NCBI RefSeq assembly: GCF_023380245.1
Contig: NZ_CP093365.1
Span: 1,240,001-1,304,000 of the forward strand
DNA: 64,000 nucleotides
Origin: Bombilactobacillus thymidiniphilus
Lineage (GTDB): Bacteria > Bacillota > Bacilli > Lactobacillales > Lactobacillaceae
Direction of reading: 5' to 3'
Shown here: in pieces, positions 52,120 to 60,795 of the stretch
How the letters are laid out: every line of letters starts with the position of its first letter
How positions within the stretch are numbered: the stretch's first letter is position 1
Notes under the pieces: generated by a model
What the model was told of the DNA's origin: nothing
Databases searched by the model: none
The model's input: only the letters and a program-made list of their open reading frames with translations
Position numbers and translations under genes: made by a program

Positions 52120-52587
52120 ATGATTAAACTAGTGAGGGTCGATCATCGCTTATTACATGGGCAAGTTGCGGTGTCATGGTTCAATACCTTGGGTGCCAAT
52201 ACTATTCTAATCGTTAATGATGCGGTGGCTGGCGATGAATTACGTAAGTCTGCTATTCGCTTGGCTAAGCCGGAGCATGCCAAATTAGTTATGAAATCGG
52301 TTGCAGATAGTATTGCTTCCATTAATTCAGGAATTACTGATAAATATGACATGCTAGTGGTTGTAGAAAATGTGGCAGATGCCAAACGATTGATTCAAGG
52401 AACAGAGGGTCTTATTACAGATTTGAATTTAGGAGGGACGAAACCGCGCGCTAATACTAAAAGTTATGCTAAAACAATTAATCTTAGTGAACAAGAAGTT
52501 CAACAGCTGACAGATTTACAAAATTTAGGAGTGCAAGTTTATATACAGCAAGTTCCTAGTGAGACAAGGCAGGTTTTCAAAGCATAG
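52120..52587 (+). CDS. PTS mannose-family EIIB
   Basis: Receives phosphate from EIIA and passes it to the sugar. VDHRLLHGQVAVSW at residues 7-20 carries the phospho-His (His13). 155 aa fits the stand-alone IIB domain of the mannose/sorbose family. ATG 52120 follows GGGGG. First gene of a six-gene operon, EIIB-EIIC-EIID-SIS-SIS-EIIA. Confidence 0.93.
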   Translation: MIKLVRVDHRLLHGQVAVSWFNTLGANTILIVNDAVAGDELRKSAIRLAKPEHAKLVMKSVADSIASINSGITDKYDMLVVVENVADAKRLIQGTEGLITDLNLGGTKPRANTKSYAKTINLSEQEVQQLTDLQNLGVQVYIQQVPSETRQVFKA

Positions 52588-52604
52588 CTTAAGGGGGGAT
52601 TTGA

Positions 52605-53426
52605 ATGGGTTCTTTGATTTTTACGTCTATTATATTGGCGTTAATTGCAATGTTAGGTAATGGAGAATATTTTTTAGGATCTTCTATGTTATCGCGTCCT
52701 TTAGTTATGTGTACTTTGACAGGTTTAGCTTTAGGCAATGTTCGCCAAGGAATTATCATTGGGGCAAGCTTAGAATTAGCATTTGTAGGTTCGTTTTCCA
52801 TTGGAGCTTCTATTCCCCCGGAAATAATTTCCGGTAGTGTTTTAGGCACTGCTTTTGCTATTGGACAGCATAATAGTACTGCGGTAGCACTTACTTTAGG
52901 CATTCCCATTGCTTCATTAGTCCTAATAGTTAAGAATTTGTGTTTTATTTTTATCTTGCCTTATTTTGTTCACAAGGCTGATGCATATGCAGCACAAGGT
53001 GATGGCAAAAAAATGGGGCGTATGAATCTTTTAGGCGGTTTTTTGGCAGTTAATTTACCTATCGGATTAGTTGTAGGTTTATCATATTTATTCGGTAGTA
53101 GTGCGGTGAAAGCTTTGCTAGCCGTTATTCCTGCCTTTATTATCAAGGGATTGCAAGTAGCTACCGGTTTATTACCAGCCTTTGGTTTCGCCATGTTAAT
53201 GAAAATAATGATTAATAAAAACAACGCTACGTTTTTTATTTTGGGCTTTGCAATAGCGGTCTACATGAAAGTACCCGTAACAGGTGTGGCAATTTTAGGT
53301 GCTTGCCTGGCTTTAATTTTGACGGGATATTCGTCTTTTCACGGTAAAAAAGTTGTAACACAAACATCAAATGACGACAATGCTGCCGCTAAGGAGGATA
53401 TTGATTATGAAGATGAGGAATTCTAA
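52605..53426 (+). CDS. PTS mannose-family EIIC
   Basis: The membrane channel subunit: 273 aa, about eight helices, and the IIC features GNGEYFLGSSMLSRPL and ASLELAFVGSFSIGASIPPE. ATG at 52605 follows AAGGGGGG. The charged C-terminus (DNAAAKEDIDYEDEEF) overlaps the start of EIID by 20 nt in another frame. Confidence 0.93.
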   Translation: MGSLIFTSIILALIAMLGNGEYFLGSSMLSRPLVMCTLTGLALGNVRQGIIIGASLELAFVGSFSIGASIPPEIISGSVLGTAFAIGQHNSTAVALTLGIPIASLVLIVKNLCFIFILPYFVHKADAYAAQGDGKKMGRMNLLGGFLAVNLPIGLVVGLSYLFGSSAVKALLAVIPAFIIKGLQVATGLLPAFGFAMLMKIMINKNNATFFILGFAIAVYMKVPVTGVAILGACLALILTGYSSFHGKKVVTQTSNDDNAAAKEDIDYEDEEF

Positions 53427-54228
53427 GTTATTGACCCGTAAAGATTTATTAGCAACTTTTTGGCGTTCTTTTACTGCTGAGTGGGCTTGGAACTATGAAC
53501 GACAAATGAATCTTGGCTATGCCTATTCTATGGTACCAGCGTTACAAAAAATTTATCACCATCAAAAAGATCAACTGATTAAAGCGTATCAGCGCCATCT
53601 AGAATTTTTCAATGTGACACCGTGGTTAGTTACTTTCCCCCTAGGAATTTCCATTGCTATGGAAGAACAAAATGCTTTGAATGATGATTTTGATGTTGCT
53701 ACAATTAACGATATTAAAGTTGCTTTAATGGGACCGTTGAGCGGTATTGGTGATTCTTTTTTCTGGGGAACATTGCGAGTCATTGCTACGGGAATTGGCA
53801 CATCACTGGCGCTGCAGGGTAATATTCTAGGACCACTACTGTTTTTATTAATTTTCAATGTACCAGCGATTTTAGCGCGTTATTATGGACTGTGGATTGG
53901 TTATAATATTGGCTCTTCTTTTGTTGAAAAAATTCAAAAAACGGGCTTGATGGATAAGTTATCTTACGGTGCATCAGTTTTAGGACTGGCTGTAGTAGGA
54001 GCAATGGTTGCTACCATGGTAACTGTTAAAATGCCATTCAAAATTGGTAGTGGCAGTGATGCAACATCATTGCAAGGTATTTTTGATGGGATCGTTCCCA
54101 AAATATTGCCATTACTATTCACCTTATTTATTTATTGGCTAGATAAAAAGGGCTGGAAAGCACAGTGGATTTTGCTATTAATTGCTGGTATTGGCATTGC
54201 CGGTGCAGGATTAGGAATTTTGGGTTGA
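53407..54228 (+). CDS. PTS mannose-family EIID
   Basis: The second membrane subunit. LLATFWRSFTAEWAWNYERQMNLGYAY is the IID signature, and residues up to about 150 are cytoplasmic with LMGPLSGIGDSFFWGT; helices fill the C-terminal part. 273 aa. ATG at 53407 has AAGGAGG 10 nt upstream, inside the EIIC gene; the frame extending back to 53371 overlaps EIIC more and lacks conservation. Confidence 0.93.
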   Translation: MKMRNSKLLTRKDLLATFWRSFTAEWAWNYERQMNLGYAYSMVPALQKIYHHQKDQLIKAYQRHLEFFNVTPWLVTFPLGISIAMEEQNALNDDFDVATINDIKVALMGPLSGIGDSFFWGTLRVIATGIGTSLALQGNILGPLLFLLIFNVPAILARYYGLWIGYNIGSSFVEKIQKTGLMDKLSYGASVLGLAVVGAMVATMVTVKMPFKIGSGSDATSLQGIFDGIVPKILPLLFTLFIYWLDKKGWKAQWILLLIAGIGIAGAGLGILG

Positions 54229-54239
54229 GGAGGAAATAA

Positions 54240-55310
54240 ATGAAGAGCATTACTGATTACGTCAATTTAGAACCTGATTTTTATGAAAAAGCTTTAAAAC
54301 AACAATCAACAGCTTTACAACCTTTATTGGCAGCTCTTAAAGAGCGACCAGTTGATGAAGTGGTTTTGTTTGCCACTGGCTCTAGTGCGAACGCTTCTTA
54401 TGCGGCAGTTCCATTTATGAGTCAAGTGTTAAATTGTCCGATTCATGTTGAGGAGCCATCTTTAGCAGCTAATTATTTGGTGCATAATCGGCCACAAACT
54501 TTGTATATTGCTATTTCACAAGGCGGTCACAGCTATTCAGTTATTCATCTAGTGCAAAAATTACAGCAGCTAGGTCAAATGGTTTGGGTTTTGACAAGTG
54601 ATTTAACTAGTCCTTTAAGTAAAGTTAGCAATCATGTTTGGTCGATGTGTATGGAACATGAGCAGATGCCTTATGTTAGTGCTGGCTACAGTGTGACAAT
54701 TTTAGATTTGGTTTTGCTAGCAATGCAACTTGGTTTACAGCAACAAACTATAGGGTCGTCCAAATATGATCAGTATTATCAAGCGATTCAACAAATTATT
54801 GAGCAAATGCCACAAGTTATAAAACGCTCCACTAGTTGGGTTGAAAATTGTATATCAGAATTTCAACGGGCACAACGTTTTATTTTTATTGGCTATGGTG
54901 CTACTTATGGAATTGCGCGTGAAGGTGAAACGAAGATAACTGAAACTGTGCGCGTTACTGCTAGTGGCAAAGAATTAGAAGAATATATGCATGGTCCTTA
55001 TATCGGGTTAGCCAAGACAGATTGTATTATTTTTATTGATCCGCAAGGTAAATTACAAGCACGACAACAAAAATTACAACAATTTTTACAGCCTTATGTG
55101 TCTCAAGTTAGCATCATTTATGCTAATCAAAGTGCTTTAGCAGAAGCTATGGATTTGCAATTACAAGTTTCTTGCGATGAACTTTTAGCAGCATTATTTA
55201 TGACTATTCCGATCCATTTGCTGGCTGCCCAACTTTCGCAAGCAGCGGGAATTGATTTAACAGTTTCTGCATATCCGGATTTTGACCAAATTACAGCTTC
55301 TAAAATATGA
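54240..55310 (+). CDS. SIS-domain sugar isomerase/deglycase, GfrE-like
   Basis: A 356-aa protein with tandem SIS domains: FATGSSANASYAA and ISQGGHSYSVIHLVQ bind a sugar phosphate, and ELEEYMHGP carries the conserved Glu and His near the active site. It resembles GlmS isomerase-half and GfrE proteins. In the gfr system GfrE removes lysine from glucoselysine 6-phosphate. Substrate here is inferred from context, namely a mannose-type PTS plus a second FrlB-like protein. Starts 12 nt after EIID. Confidence 0.72.
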   Translation: MKSITDYVNLEPDFYEKALKQQSTALQPLLAALKERPVDEVVLFATGSSANASYAAVPFMSQVLNCPIHVEEPSLAANYLVHNRPQTLYIAISQGGHSYSVIHLVQKLQQLGQMVWVLTSDLTSPLSKVSNHVWSMCMEHEQMPYVSAGYSVTILDLVLLAMQLGLQQQTIGSSKYDQYYQAIQQIIEQMPQVIKRSTSWVENCISEFQRAQRFIFIGYGATYGIAREGETKITETVRVTASGKELEEYMHGPYIGLAKTDCIIFIDPQGKLQARQQKLQQFLQPYVSQVSIIYANQSALAEAMDLQLQVSCDELLAALFMTIPIHLLAAQLSQAAGIDLTVSAYPDFDQITASKI

Positions 55311-55325
55311 TGGGGGATATTTATA

Positions 55326-56321
55326 ATGAGAAAATTTAACGAAGAAAAAGAATTGTCTAGTATGAACGGTGCTTTGCACTTGCGTTCACAAATTAATGAA
55401 ATTATTGATAAAATTCATGCTAATAATTATCAAAATATTTGTTGGTTAGGAATCGGTGGCACTTACGCTTCTGCTATGCAAGCTGTGGCGCATATGAAAG
55501 AAAAGTCTGCTTTGGAAACTTTTGTGCAAAATGCTGCTGAATATGTTGTGACTGGCAATAAACGCATCACCAAACAAACGCTGATTATTATTTCTTCTGT
55601 GACAGGTTCTACACAAGAAATGGTAGAAGCAGTCAAAAGAGCTGCTACTACGGGCGCAACTATTTTAGCTTTCTTGGATATTGCTGACTCACCATTAAGT
55701 AAGTTAGCTAATTATGTCGTATCATACCCGGAAAATGAGCAGTTGAAATTTTTCATGGTGGCTGATCGTTTGATGTATTTAGCGGGTGAATTTGCGGATT
55801 ATGATAACTTTTACCAAGAAATGGATCAAAATTTTGCCCAAGCTATTGTGGAGGTCGCTAAAAAAGCGGACAGTTTTGCTAAAGAATTTGCGGCTAAGCA
55901 TCACGAAGATTCTATGCACTATTTTGTCGGTGCCGGTAATCAGTGGGGGGCAACTTATTCTTATGCGATGTGTTACTGGGAAGAACAACATTGGTTGCGT
56001 AGTAAATCAATTGAAGCGGCAGAATTTTTCCATGGCACTTTAGAAGTTATTGATCGTGATACACCGGTGACAGTTTATGTTGGCGAAGATATGCAACGTT
56101 CTTTGAGTGAACGAGTAGCTAAGTTTTTGCCACAAATTTGTGGTAATTATACGATTATTGATACGAAAGATTATGATTTGTTGGGCATTTCACTCCAATA
56201 TCGTGGTCTAATATCGCCATTTGTATTTCATGAGATTAATAATCGTATTGATGCTTATGTTGAGCATATTAATCGTCATCCGATGGATATTCGTCGCTAT
56301 TATCGACAGCTCAAATATTAG
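55326..56321 (+). CDS. SIS-domain deglycase, FrlB/GfrF-like
   Basis: A 331-aa protein. WLGIGGTYASAMQA and ISSVTGSTQEMVEA are sugar-phosphate sites of two SIS domains. SIEAAEFFHGTLEV matches the catalytic Glu-His region of fructoselysine-6-phosphate deglycase FrlB, and the ending HPMDIRRYYRQLKY parallels the FrlB terminus. Predicted to split fructoselysine 6-phosphate (or a related Amadori product) into glucose 6-phosphate and the amino acid. Lies 16 nt behind the first SIS gene; EIIA follows. Confidence 0.75.
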   Translation: MRKFNEEKELSSMNGALHLRSQINEIIDKIHANNYQNICWLGIGGTYASAMQAVAHMKEKSALETFVQNAAEYVVTGNKRITKQTLIIISSVTGSTQEMVEAVKRAATTGATILAFLDIADSPLSKLANYVVSYPENEQLKFFMVADRLMYLAGEFADYDNFYQEMDQNFAQAIVEVAKKADSFAKEFAAKHHEDSMHYFVGAGNQWGATYSYAMCYWEEQHWLRSKSIEAAEFFHGTLEVIDRDTPVTVYVGEDMQRSLSERVAKFLPQICGNYTIIDTKDYDLLGISLQYRGLISPFVFHEINNRIDAYVEHINRHPMDIRRYYRQLKY

Positions 56322-56333
56322 GAGGTAAAAATA

Positions 56334-56762
56334 ATGACTCCTGTATTAATTTGTAGCCATGGATCTTTGGCAACTGGTTTATTAGATACAGCACAAATGA
56401 TTTGTGGCGTTCAATCAAAGTGTGTAGCGTTGACTTTTAAAACGGGAGCATCTGTTGAACAATTTAAACAACAGGTTGTGACTGAATTACAGAAGTTTAG
56501 CGAGCAAAAAGTACTAGCAGTTGTTGATATCAAAGGAGGTACGCCTTTCAATGTGTTGACTAGTTTGCTGACCCAATTTCCTAATTTGAAAATTATTACT
56601 GGTGCAAATATTCCAATGCTGTTGCAAATTTTTCTGCAACGAGAACATATGGAAGAAGAAGACTTGTCAGCAACAGCCGTGGATCAAGGTATTGCAGGGA
56701 TACAATCTTTTGATCAAAAAATATTAGTCAATGATGAGATTTCCGAAGACGAAGAATTTTAA
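56334..56762 (+). CDS. PTS mannose-family EIIA
   Basis: The soluble phosphoryl carrier: phospho-His9 in LICSHGSLATGL, and VDIKGGTPFNVL further on. 142 aa is normal. AGGAGG precedes ATG 56334. Having EIIA last and the SIS genes between membrane subunits and EIIA suggests one operon assembled around the two deglycases. A strong terminator follows. Confidence 0.92.
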   Translation: MTPVLICSHGSLATGLLDTAQMICGVQSKCVALTFKTGASVEQFKQQVVTELQKFSEQKVLAVVDIKGGTPFNVLTSLLTQFPNLKIITGANIPMLLQIFLQREHMEEEDLSATAVDQGIAGIQSFDQKILVNDEISEDEEF

Positions 56763-56764
56763 AT

Positions 56765-56797
56765 AAAAAAGCTTATCTAATAGACAAGCTTTTTTAT
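56765..56797. terminator. Bidirectional terminator, EIIA / YdcF-family gene
   Basis: AAAAAAGCTTATCTA pairs with TAGACAAGCTTTTTT (one mismatch) around a tiny loop; T-runs on both strands. Confidence 0.9.
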
Positions 56798-57855
56798 TGT
56801 GTTAATAAAGCGAATAAATCAAAGATAGAAACTAATAAAATAAAGCTAAGGCAAATAACATGGAATTTTTTATGATTGGCTAATAAAGCCACATATTCGC
56901 GCAAAAAAGCGTTTGGAATAAAGAATTTACTAGTTTGTGCACCAATACCGTTGATAAATAGACCGACAGAACGCGCATAGCTGGCAGCACGGAAAGTATG
57001 GTAATCACTAGTAGCAAAAATGCCTTGCTGCAAATTCAGGTGTAATTTTTCTAAAATAGCTTTTGAGAATTTAAAATTTTCATAAGTGTTTTTGGAGCGC
57101 GTTTCACTATAAACTTGTTGTGGTAAAGAACTATGTTCCAATAAATAAGCACGCATTGCTTGCCCTTCCGGCAAAGATTCGTCAGACCCTTGTCCGCCAG
57201 AACAGATAATGATTGGCGAATATCCATTTTTTTGTATTTGCTTATTTGCAAATTCTAAAGCTATGTCCAGACGAGAAGCCAACAAGGGTGAAATTTCAGT
57301 ACCATTTAACAACCCTGCACCTAAGACGATAATATATTCTTGATTATATTTAGGTTTATATAGCCGAGTAATTAAAAAAGAAGTTATAAAAGCCAATAGC
57401 CAAAAAAGAACATAAAAAATAATTGGTAAAAGTAGATGGGTGTATAAATTAAGTCCCAAATCGGGAAATAATTTTTTAGAAATTAAACGAAGCATTGGTA
57501 ACAGTAAAACACCCAAGCCTAATAGTAAAGTTAATTCATTAGTTAGTGAATGGCTTTCTCTGCGCCACACGATGCTAGCGTTCCAAAGTAATAATAAGCC
57601 TAGTGAGGAATATAACACTAAAATTGGCACGGATATTATTACTAGTATCCAATAAACTAATTGATACAGCCACTGAATTTTACTAGCTTCCACTGTTAAA
57701 ATACCAGCGACTGCGGTGATGGCTAATAATAAATTGACTAAAGCACCATTGATGAGTCGAAATTTATTCTGGTGAAAGCTAATGGCTAAAATTATAAAGA
57801 TTACTAGCACACTAATCCATAACCAAATAATATAAGATATATTCAAAAAAGCCAT
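56794..57855 (-). CDS. YdcF/ElyC-family membrane protein (DUF218)
   Basis: A 353-aa protein with about five N-terminal helices (1-165), the DUF218 domain (about 175-330: IIVLGAGLLNGTEISPLLASRLDIAL, IICSGGQGSDESLPEGQAM, ETRSKNTYENF, ATSDYHTFRAA) and a last helix. Members affect envelope integrity and vancomycin tolerance, but the reaction is unknown. ATG at 57855 follows GAGGGG. Confidence 0.88.
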   Translation of the reverse strand: MAFLNISYIIWLWISVLVIFIILAISFHQNKFRLINGALVNLLLAITAVAGILTVEASKIQWLYQLVYWILVIISVPILVLYSSLGLLLLWNASIVWRRESHSLTNELTLLLGLGVLLLPMLRLISKKLFPDLGLNLYTHLLLPIIFYVLFWLLAFITSFLITRLYKPKYNQEYIIVLGAGLLNGTEISPLLASRLDIALEFANKQIQKNGYSPIIICSGGQGSDESLPEGQAMRAYLLEHSSLPQQVYSETRSKNTYENFKFSKAILEKLHLNLQQGIFATSDYHTFRAASYARSVGLFINGIGAQTSKFFIPNAFLREYVALLANHKKFHVICLSFILLVSIFDLFALLTQ

Positions 57856-57877
57856 CCCCTCGTTATTTCTGCGTTTA

Positions 57878-60292
57878 TTATAAATGGGGAATGGTCAAAG
57901 AACAATTACTTAACGTTAGCGAGTACAAAATGTTTTGATTGGCGCGGATTGTCATTTCCATATCTGTCGCATAGACAATCAATCCTAGTTGGTGTCCAGT
58001 TTTGATTTGATAGTGTGTCGGTTGCAGGGGTATTTTAACATCATAAAATTGCTCAGGTGTGATTGTCTGAACTTTGGTCAATTTTTCTCGATTTTGCAAA
58101 TTAAGATGGGCAAAAGAAATTAGTTGTGAATTCGTTGGTTCAGTAGCTAATTGATAATCTTTTAAAGTTTCTTTTTGATAATGGAATCCGAGATCAAAAG
58201 CCTGGGTTTCCAAGATTGTAGGTAATTGTTGTAACCGAAAATCTCGCCCATAATCAATTAAGCGAATACTGATTAAACCAACATTTTGGCTACTAGCCAC
58301 ACGCAATTTGACTATGGGGCGACCGTCGATGATGAGCGGTTCTGATAAAGGATTACTTTGAAAAATTAATCGATTGTTGTCCAAATTGTTACTTTGAGTT
58401 GCTACTAGATCTTCTCGCCACTGTTTGAAATTCTTAGTATAGTTTTTAAATATTTTTGGCGATAGTTGATCTGAAAAAGTTACTGTTTTAGTAGAAGTCG
58501 ACGTAGGAGTCAGTTTATTTGGTGCTAAGAAGAAAGTGGATTTTTTATTGGCATTATTTCCCCAATCAGTATATTTAAGCCATGTTTCAGGCTTGGTGTT
58601 GTCTTGAATTAAGACGTCTGGCAAAATTTGTTCAGCCTGATTAGCTATACCGTACAATTTGTTTGACAGCCATAAATTCATCATATCAGTAAAATCTAAA
58701 GAACGAAAATTATTGATATAAATATGTGGCCCTTGATGCAAAATCAACTTTTTGGAAATGTTATTTGAATCTAATGCTTGCCATAATTTGAAAGCATTTT
58801 TTGGTTTAACATTCCAATCATTTAAACCGTGTACTAAGATTAAATCAGCTTTAATTTCAGCGACATTGTGGCGATAATTACGTTCATCCCAAAAATTGTT
58901 ATAGTCACCGCTAGTGCGATCTTGTTGCTTTTGAATCCTTTGCAATTGCTGTTGCCAAGTTTTTTTGACAGTCAGATAATTGCCTGCTTGCTGTTGTCTG
59001 GAAAAAGTTTCTGCTGCTAAAACATCCGCATCTTCACCAGGAAAACCACCCGGTGCTACGACTAATCCATGTTCGCGGTAGTAATCATACCAACTAGAAA
59101 TACCAGCTTCAGCAATAATCGTTTTAAGTCCCGTTACGCCGGTGGTTGCCGCTGCTATTGCCAAAGTACCCAAATAAGATTTGCCGGTCATTGCAATATT
59201 TTGGTTGCACCACCAAGCTTTGATAGCGATATTATCTGTTCGATTGGTGAAAGCTGTTCGCGTACCATTAAGCCACTCAATGATAGCAATAGTCGACATA
59301 GTTTCCTGATCGTCGCCACAAGTACGCAAACCATCGGAGTCCTTCGTGCCAATTCCAGCAGCATAGACAACGGCAAAACCGCGTGCCAAGAAATAATCAT
59401 TTAAGCTGTAAGTGAAGTTGGAACCAAAAGTTTCTTCTGCAACAGTAGTTTCTGATTGTATGGTTCTTGTTTGAATGTCAGAAACTAAATTAGCCTTTGC
59501 AGATTGGGTGACAGTATTATCGCAAGGTGTTTTTGGTGCTAATAGTTGGTTAACATTATGTGTTAATTTTTGTCCAATTTCATCATTGGTGCCTTGATTG
59601 TACGGTGAAGCAGTATATAACACCGGTACTTTGAGCCCGGTATTTGTTTCTACTGGGCGGATTACTTCAGCCTTTAATAAATCAAGTTGACCATCGTGAT
59701 CGCTATCTAAGTTGGATTCTACATAAACAACTTCATGAATTAATTTAGTTGTGTCAAAAACGGCTTGGGCTTTTCCGTTGAAAAATAAGGGTTGGGAAAT
59801 TTGCTTGTTGGCAATTAATTTTTGGAAATAACCGCGTGAAGCCAATTCGTCCAAAAAGGTTTGCCCATGGACAGTATGGGTGATTAATAATTGATACCAG
59901 CCGTGCAAAATATCTGCAGTTTGCAAAATGTTATTAGGAAAAACGGGATAATTGATTGAGCTTTTTAAAGCTAGCGGGTGTTCAGGATCGAAATCAATTC
60001 CTACTTTCAGACCTAGCAATTGAAAATATATATTATAAAAAGCATTGACCGTAATTTGTTTTGTTTGCAAGTAGTCATAAGCGTTTTGCGCAGGAGTCGC
60101 TAAAAGTGCAGCGATTTTCGTATTTTTCGCAGTAGTTGTGTGGCATTCTGGAAAGCTTTGTTGCAATAAAGTGTAAAAAGCTTGTGTTGGTGTTTGTTGC
60201 AATATTTCAGTATTAATGAATTTGATCGCTTTCAATTCGGCAATCTCTTGTTCATAGGAAAGCTTTTGTTTGGCAAATTGATTTATTTTCAT
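57878..60292 (-). CDS. pepX: X-prolyl dipeptidyl aminopeptidase
   Basis: Removes X-Pro dipeptides from peptides in the cytoplasm, important for protein growth in lactic acid bacteria. 804 aa: N-terminal helical domain (about 1-190), catalytic alpha/beta domain with nucleophile Ser near 370 in GKSYLG, His and Asp in LVHGLNDWNVKP and HQGPHIYI, and a C-terminal beta-jelly roll. It is not clustered with other peptidases. ATG at 60292 follows AAAGGGAG. Confidence 0.96.
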   Translation of the reverse strand: MKINQFAKQKLSYEQEIAELKAIKFINTEILQQTPTQAFYTLLQQSFPECHTTTAKNTKIAALLATPAQNAYDYLQTKQITVNAFYNIYFQLLGLKVGIDFDPEHPLALKSSINYPVFPNNILQTADILHGWYQLLITHTVHGQTFLDELASRGYFQKLIANKQISQPLFFNGKAQAVFDTTKLIHEVVYVESNLDSDHDGQLDLLKAEVIRPVETNTGLKVPVLYTASPYNQGTNDEIGQKLTHNVNQLLAPKTPCDNTVTQSAKANLVSDIQTRTIQSETTVAEETFGSNFTYSLNDYFLARGFAVVYAAGIGTKDSDGLRTCGDDQETMSTIAIIEWLNGTRTAFTNRTDNIAIKAWWCNQNIAMTGKSYLGTLAIAAATTGVTGLKTIIAEAGISSWYDYYREHGLVVAPGGFPGEDADVLAAETFSRQQQAGNYLTVKKTWQQQLQRIQKQQDRTSGDYNNFWDERNYRHNVAEIKADLILVHGLNDWNVKPKNAFKLWQALDSNNISKKLILHQGPHIYINNFRSLDFTDMMNLWLSNKLYGIANQAEQILPDVLIQDNTKPETWLKYTDWGNNANKKSTFFLAPNKLTPTSTSTKTVTFSDQLSPKIFKNYTKNFKQWREDLVATQSNNLDNNRLIFQSNPLSEPLIIDGRPIVKLRVASSQNVGLISIRLIDYGRDFRLQQLPTILETQAFDLGFHYQKETLKDYQLATEPTNSQLISFAHLNLQNREKLTKVQTITPEQFYDVKIPLQPTHYQIKTGHQLGLIVYATDMEMTIRANQNILYSLTLSNCSLTIPHL

Positions 60293-60452
60293 AATATAAG
60301 GCTCCCTTTAATATTTGGATGAGGGTACATATAATGTTGATGAGATTAATCTTTGTCAACATTGTAGCAAATGTTGGTTAGACATGTTGAGCAAAATATT
60401 ATAATTGACGGGAAAAATTTCGTATAGTAAAAATTATAAGGGAGTGGTATTT

Positions 60453-60698
60453 ATGCATTGGCTATGGGTATTGATTGTGGGCGCTATTATCGGTTTGATT
60501 GCTGGTGCCTTGACTAAAAAGAGTGCATCAATGGGCTGGGTTAGCAATATTATTGCAGGACTAGTTGGTTCAGCATTAGGTGAAGCTATTTTAGGTAGTT
60601 GGGGACCGCAAATTGCAGGAATGGCCTTGATTCCATCAATTATCGGTGCAATTATTTTGGTCTTAATTGTGTCGTTTATTATTAATAAGTTAAACTAA
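60453..60698 (+). CDS. GlsB/YeaQ/YmgE-family small membrane protein
   Basis: An 81-aa protein with two to three helices and the family pattern GAIIGLIAGALTKK and NIIAGLVGSALGEAILG. This group is linked to general stress response, often beside Gls24/Asp23. ATG at 60453 follows GGGAGTGG; the frame extends upstream to 60405 but without a ribosome binding site. A terminator follows. Confidence 0.88.
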   Translation: MHWLWVLIVGAIIGLIAGALTKKSASMGWVSNIIAGLVGSALGEAILGSWGPQIAGMALIPSIIGAIILVLIVSFIINKLN

Positions 60699-60712
60699 AT
60701 AGTAATCTATAG

Positions 60713-60744
60713 GAACAACTTAAACTAAGAAGTTGTTCTTTTTT
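60713..60744 (+). terminator. Terminator after the GlsB/YeaQ gene
   Basis: GAACAACTT / AAGTTGTTC perfect stem, 8-nt loop, six T. Confidence 0.92.
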
Positions 60745-60795
60745 ATTGGTGTCCAGTTATAATAAAAGCAAGATTAATGTATTTGGAGCGTGGTT

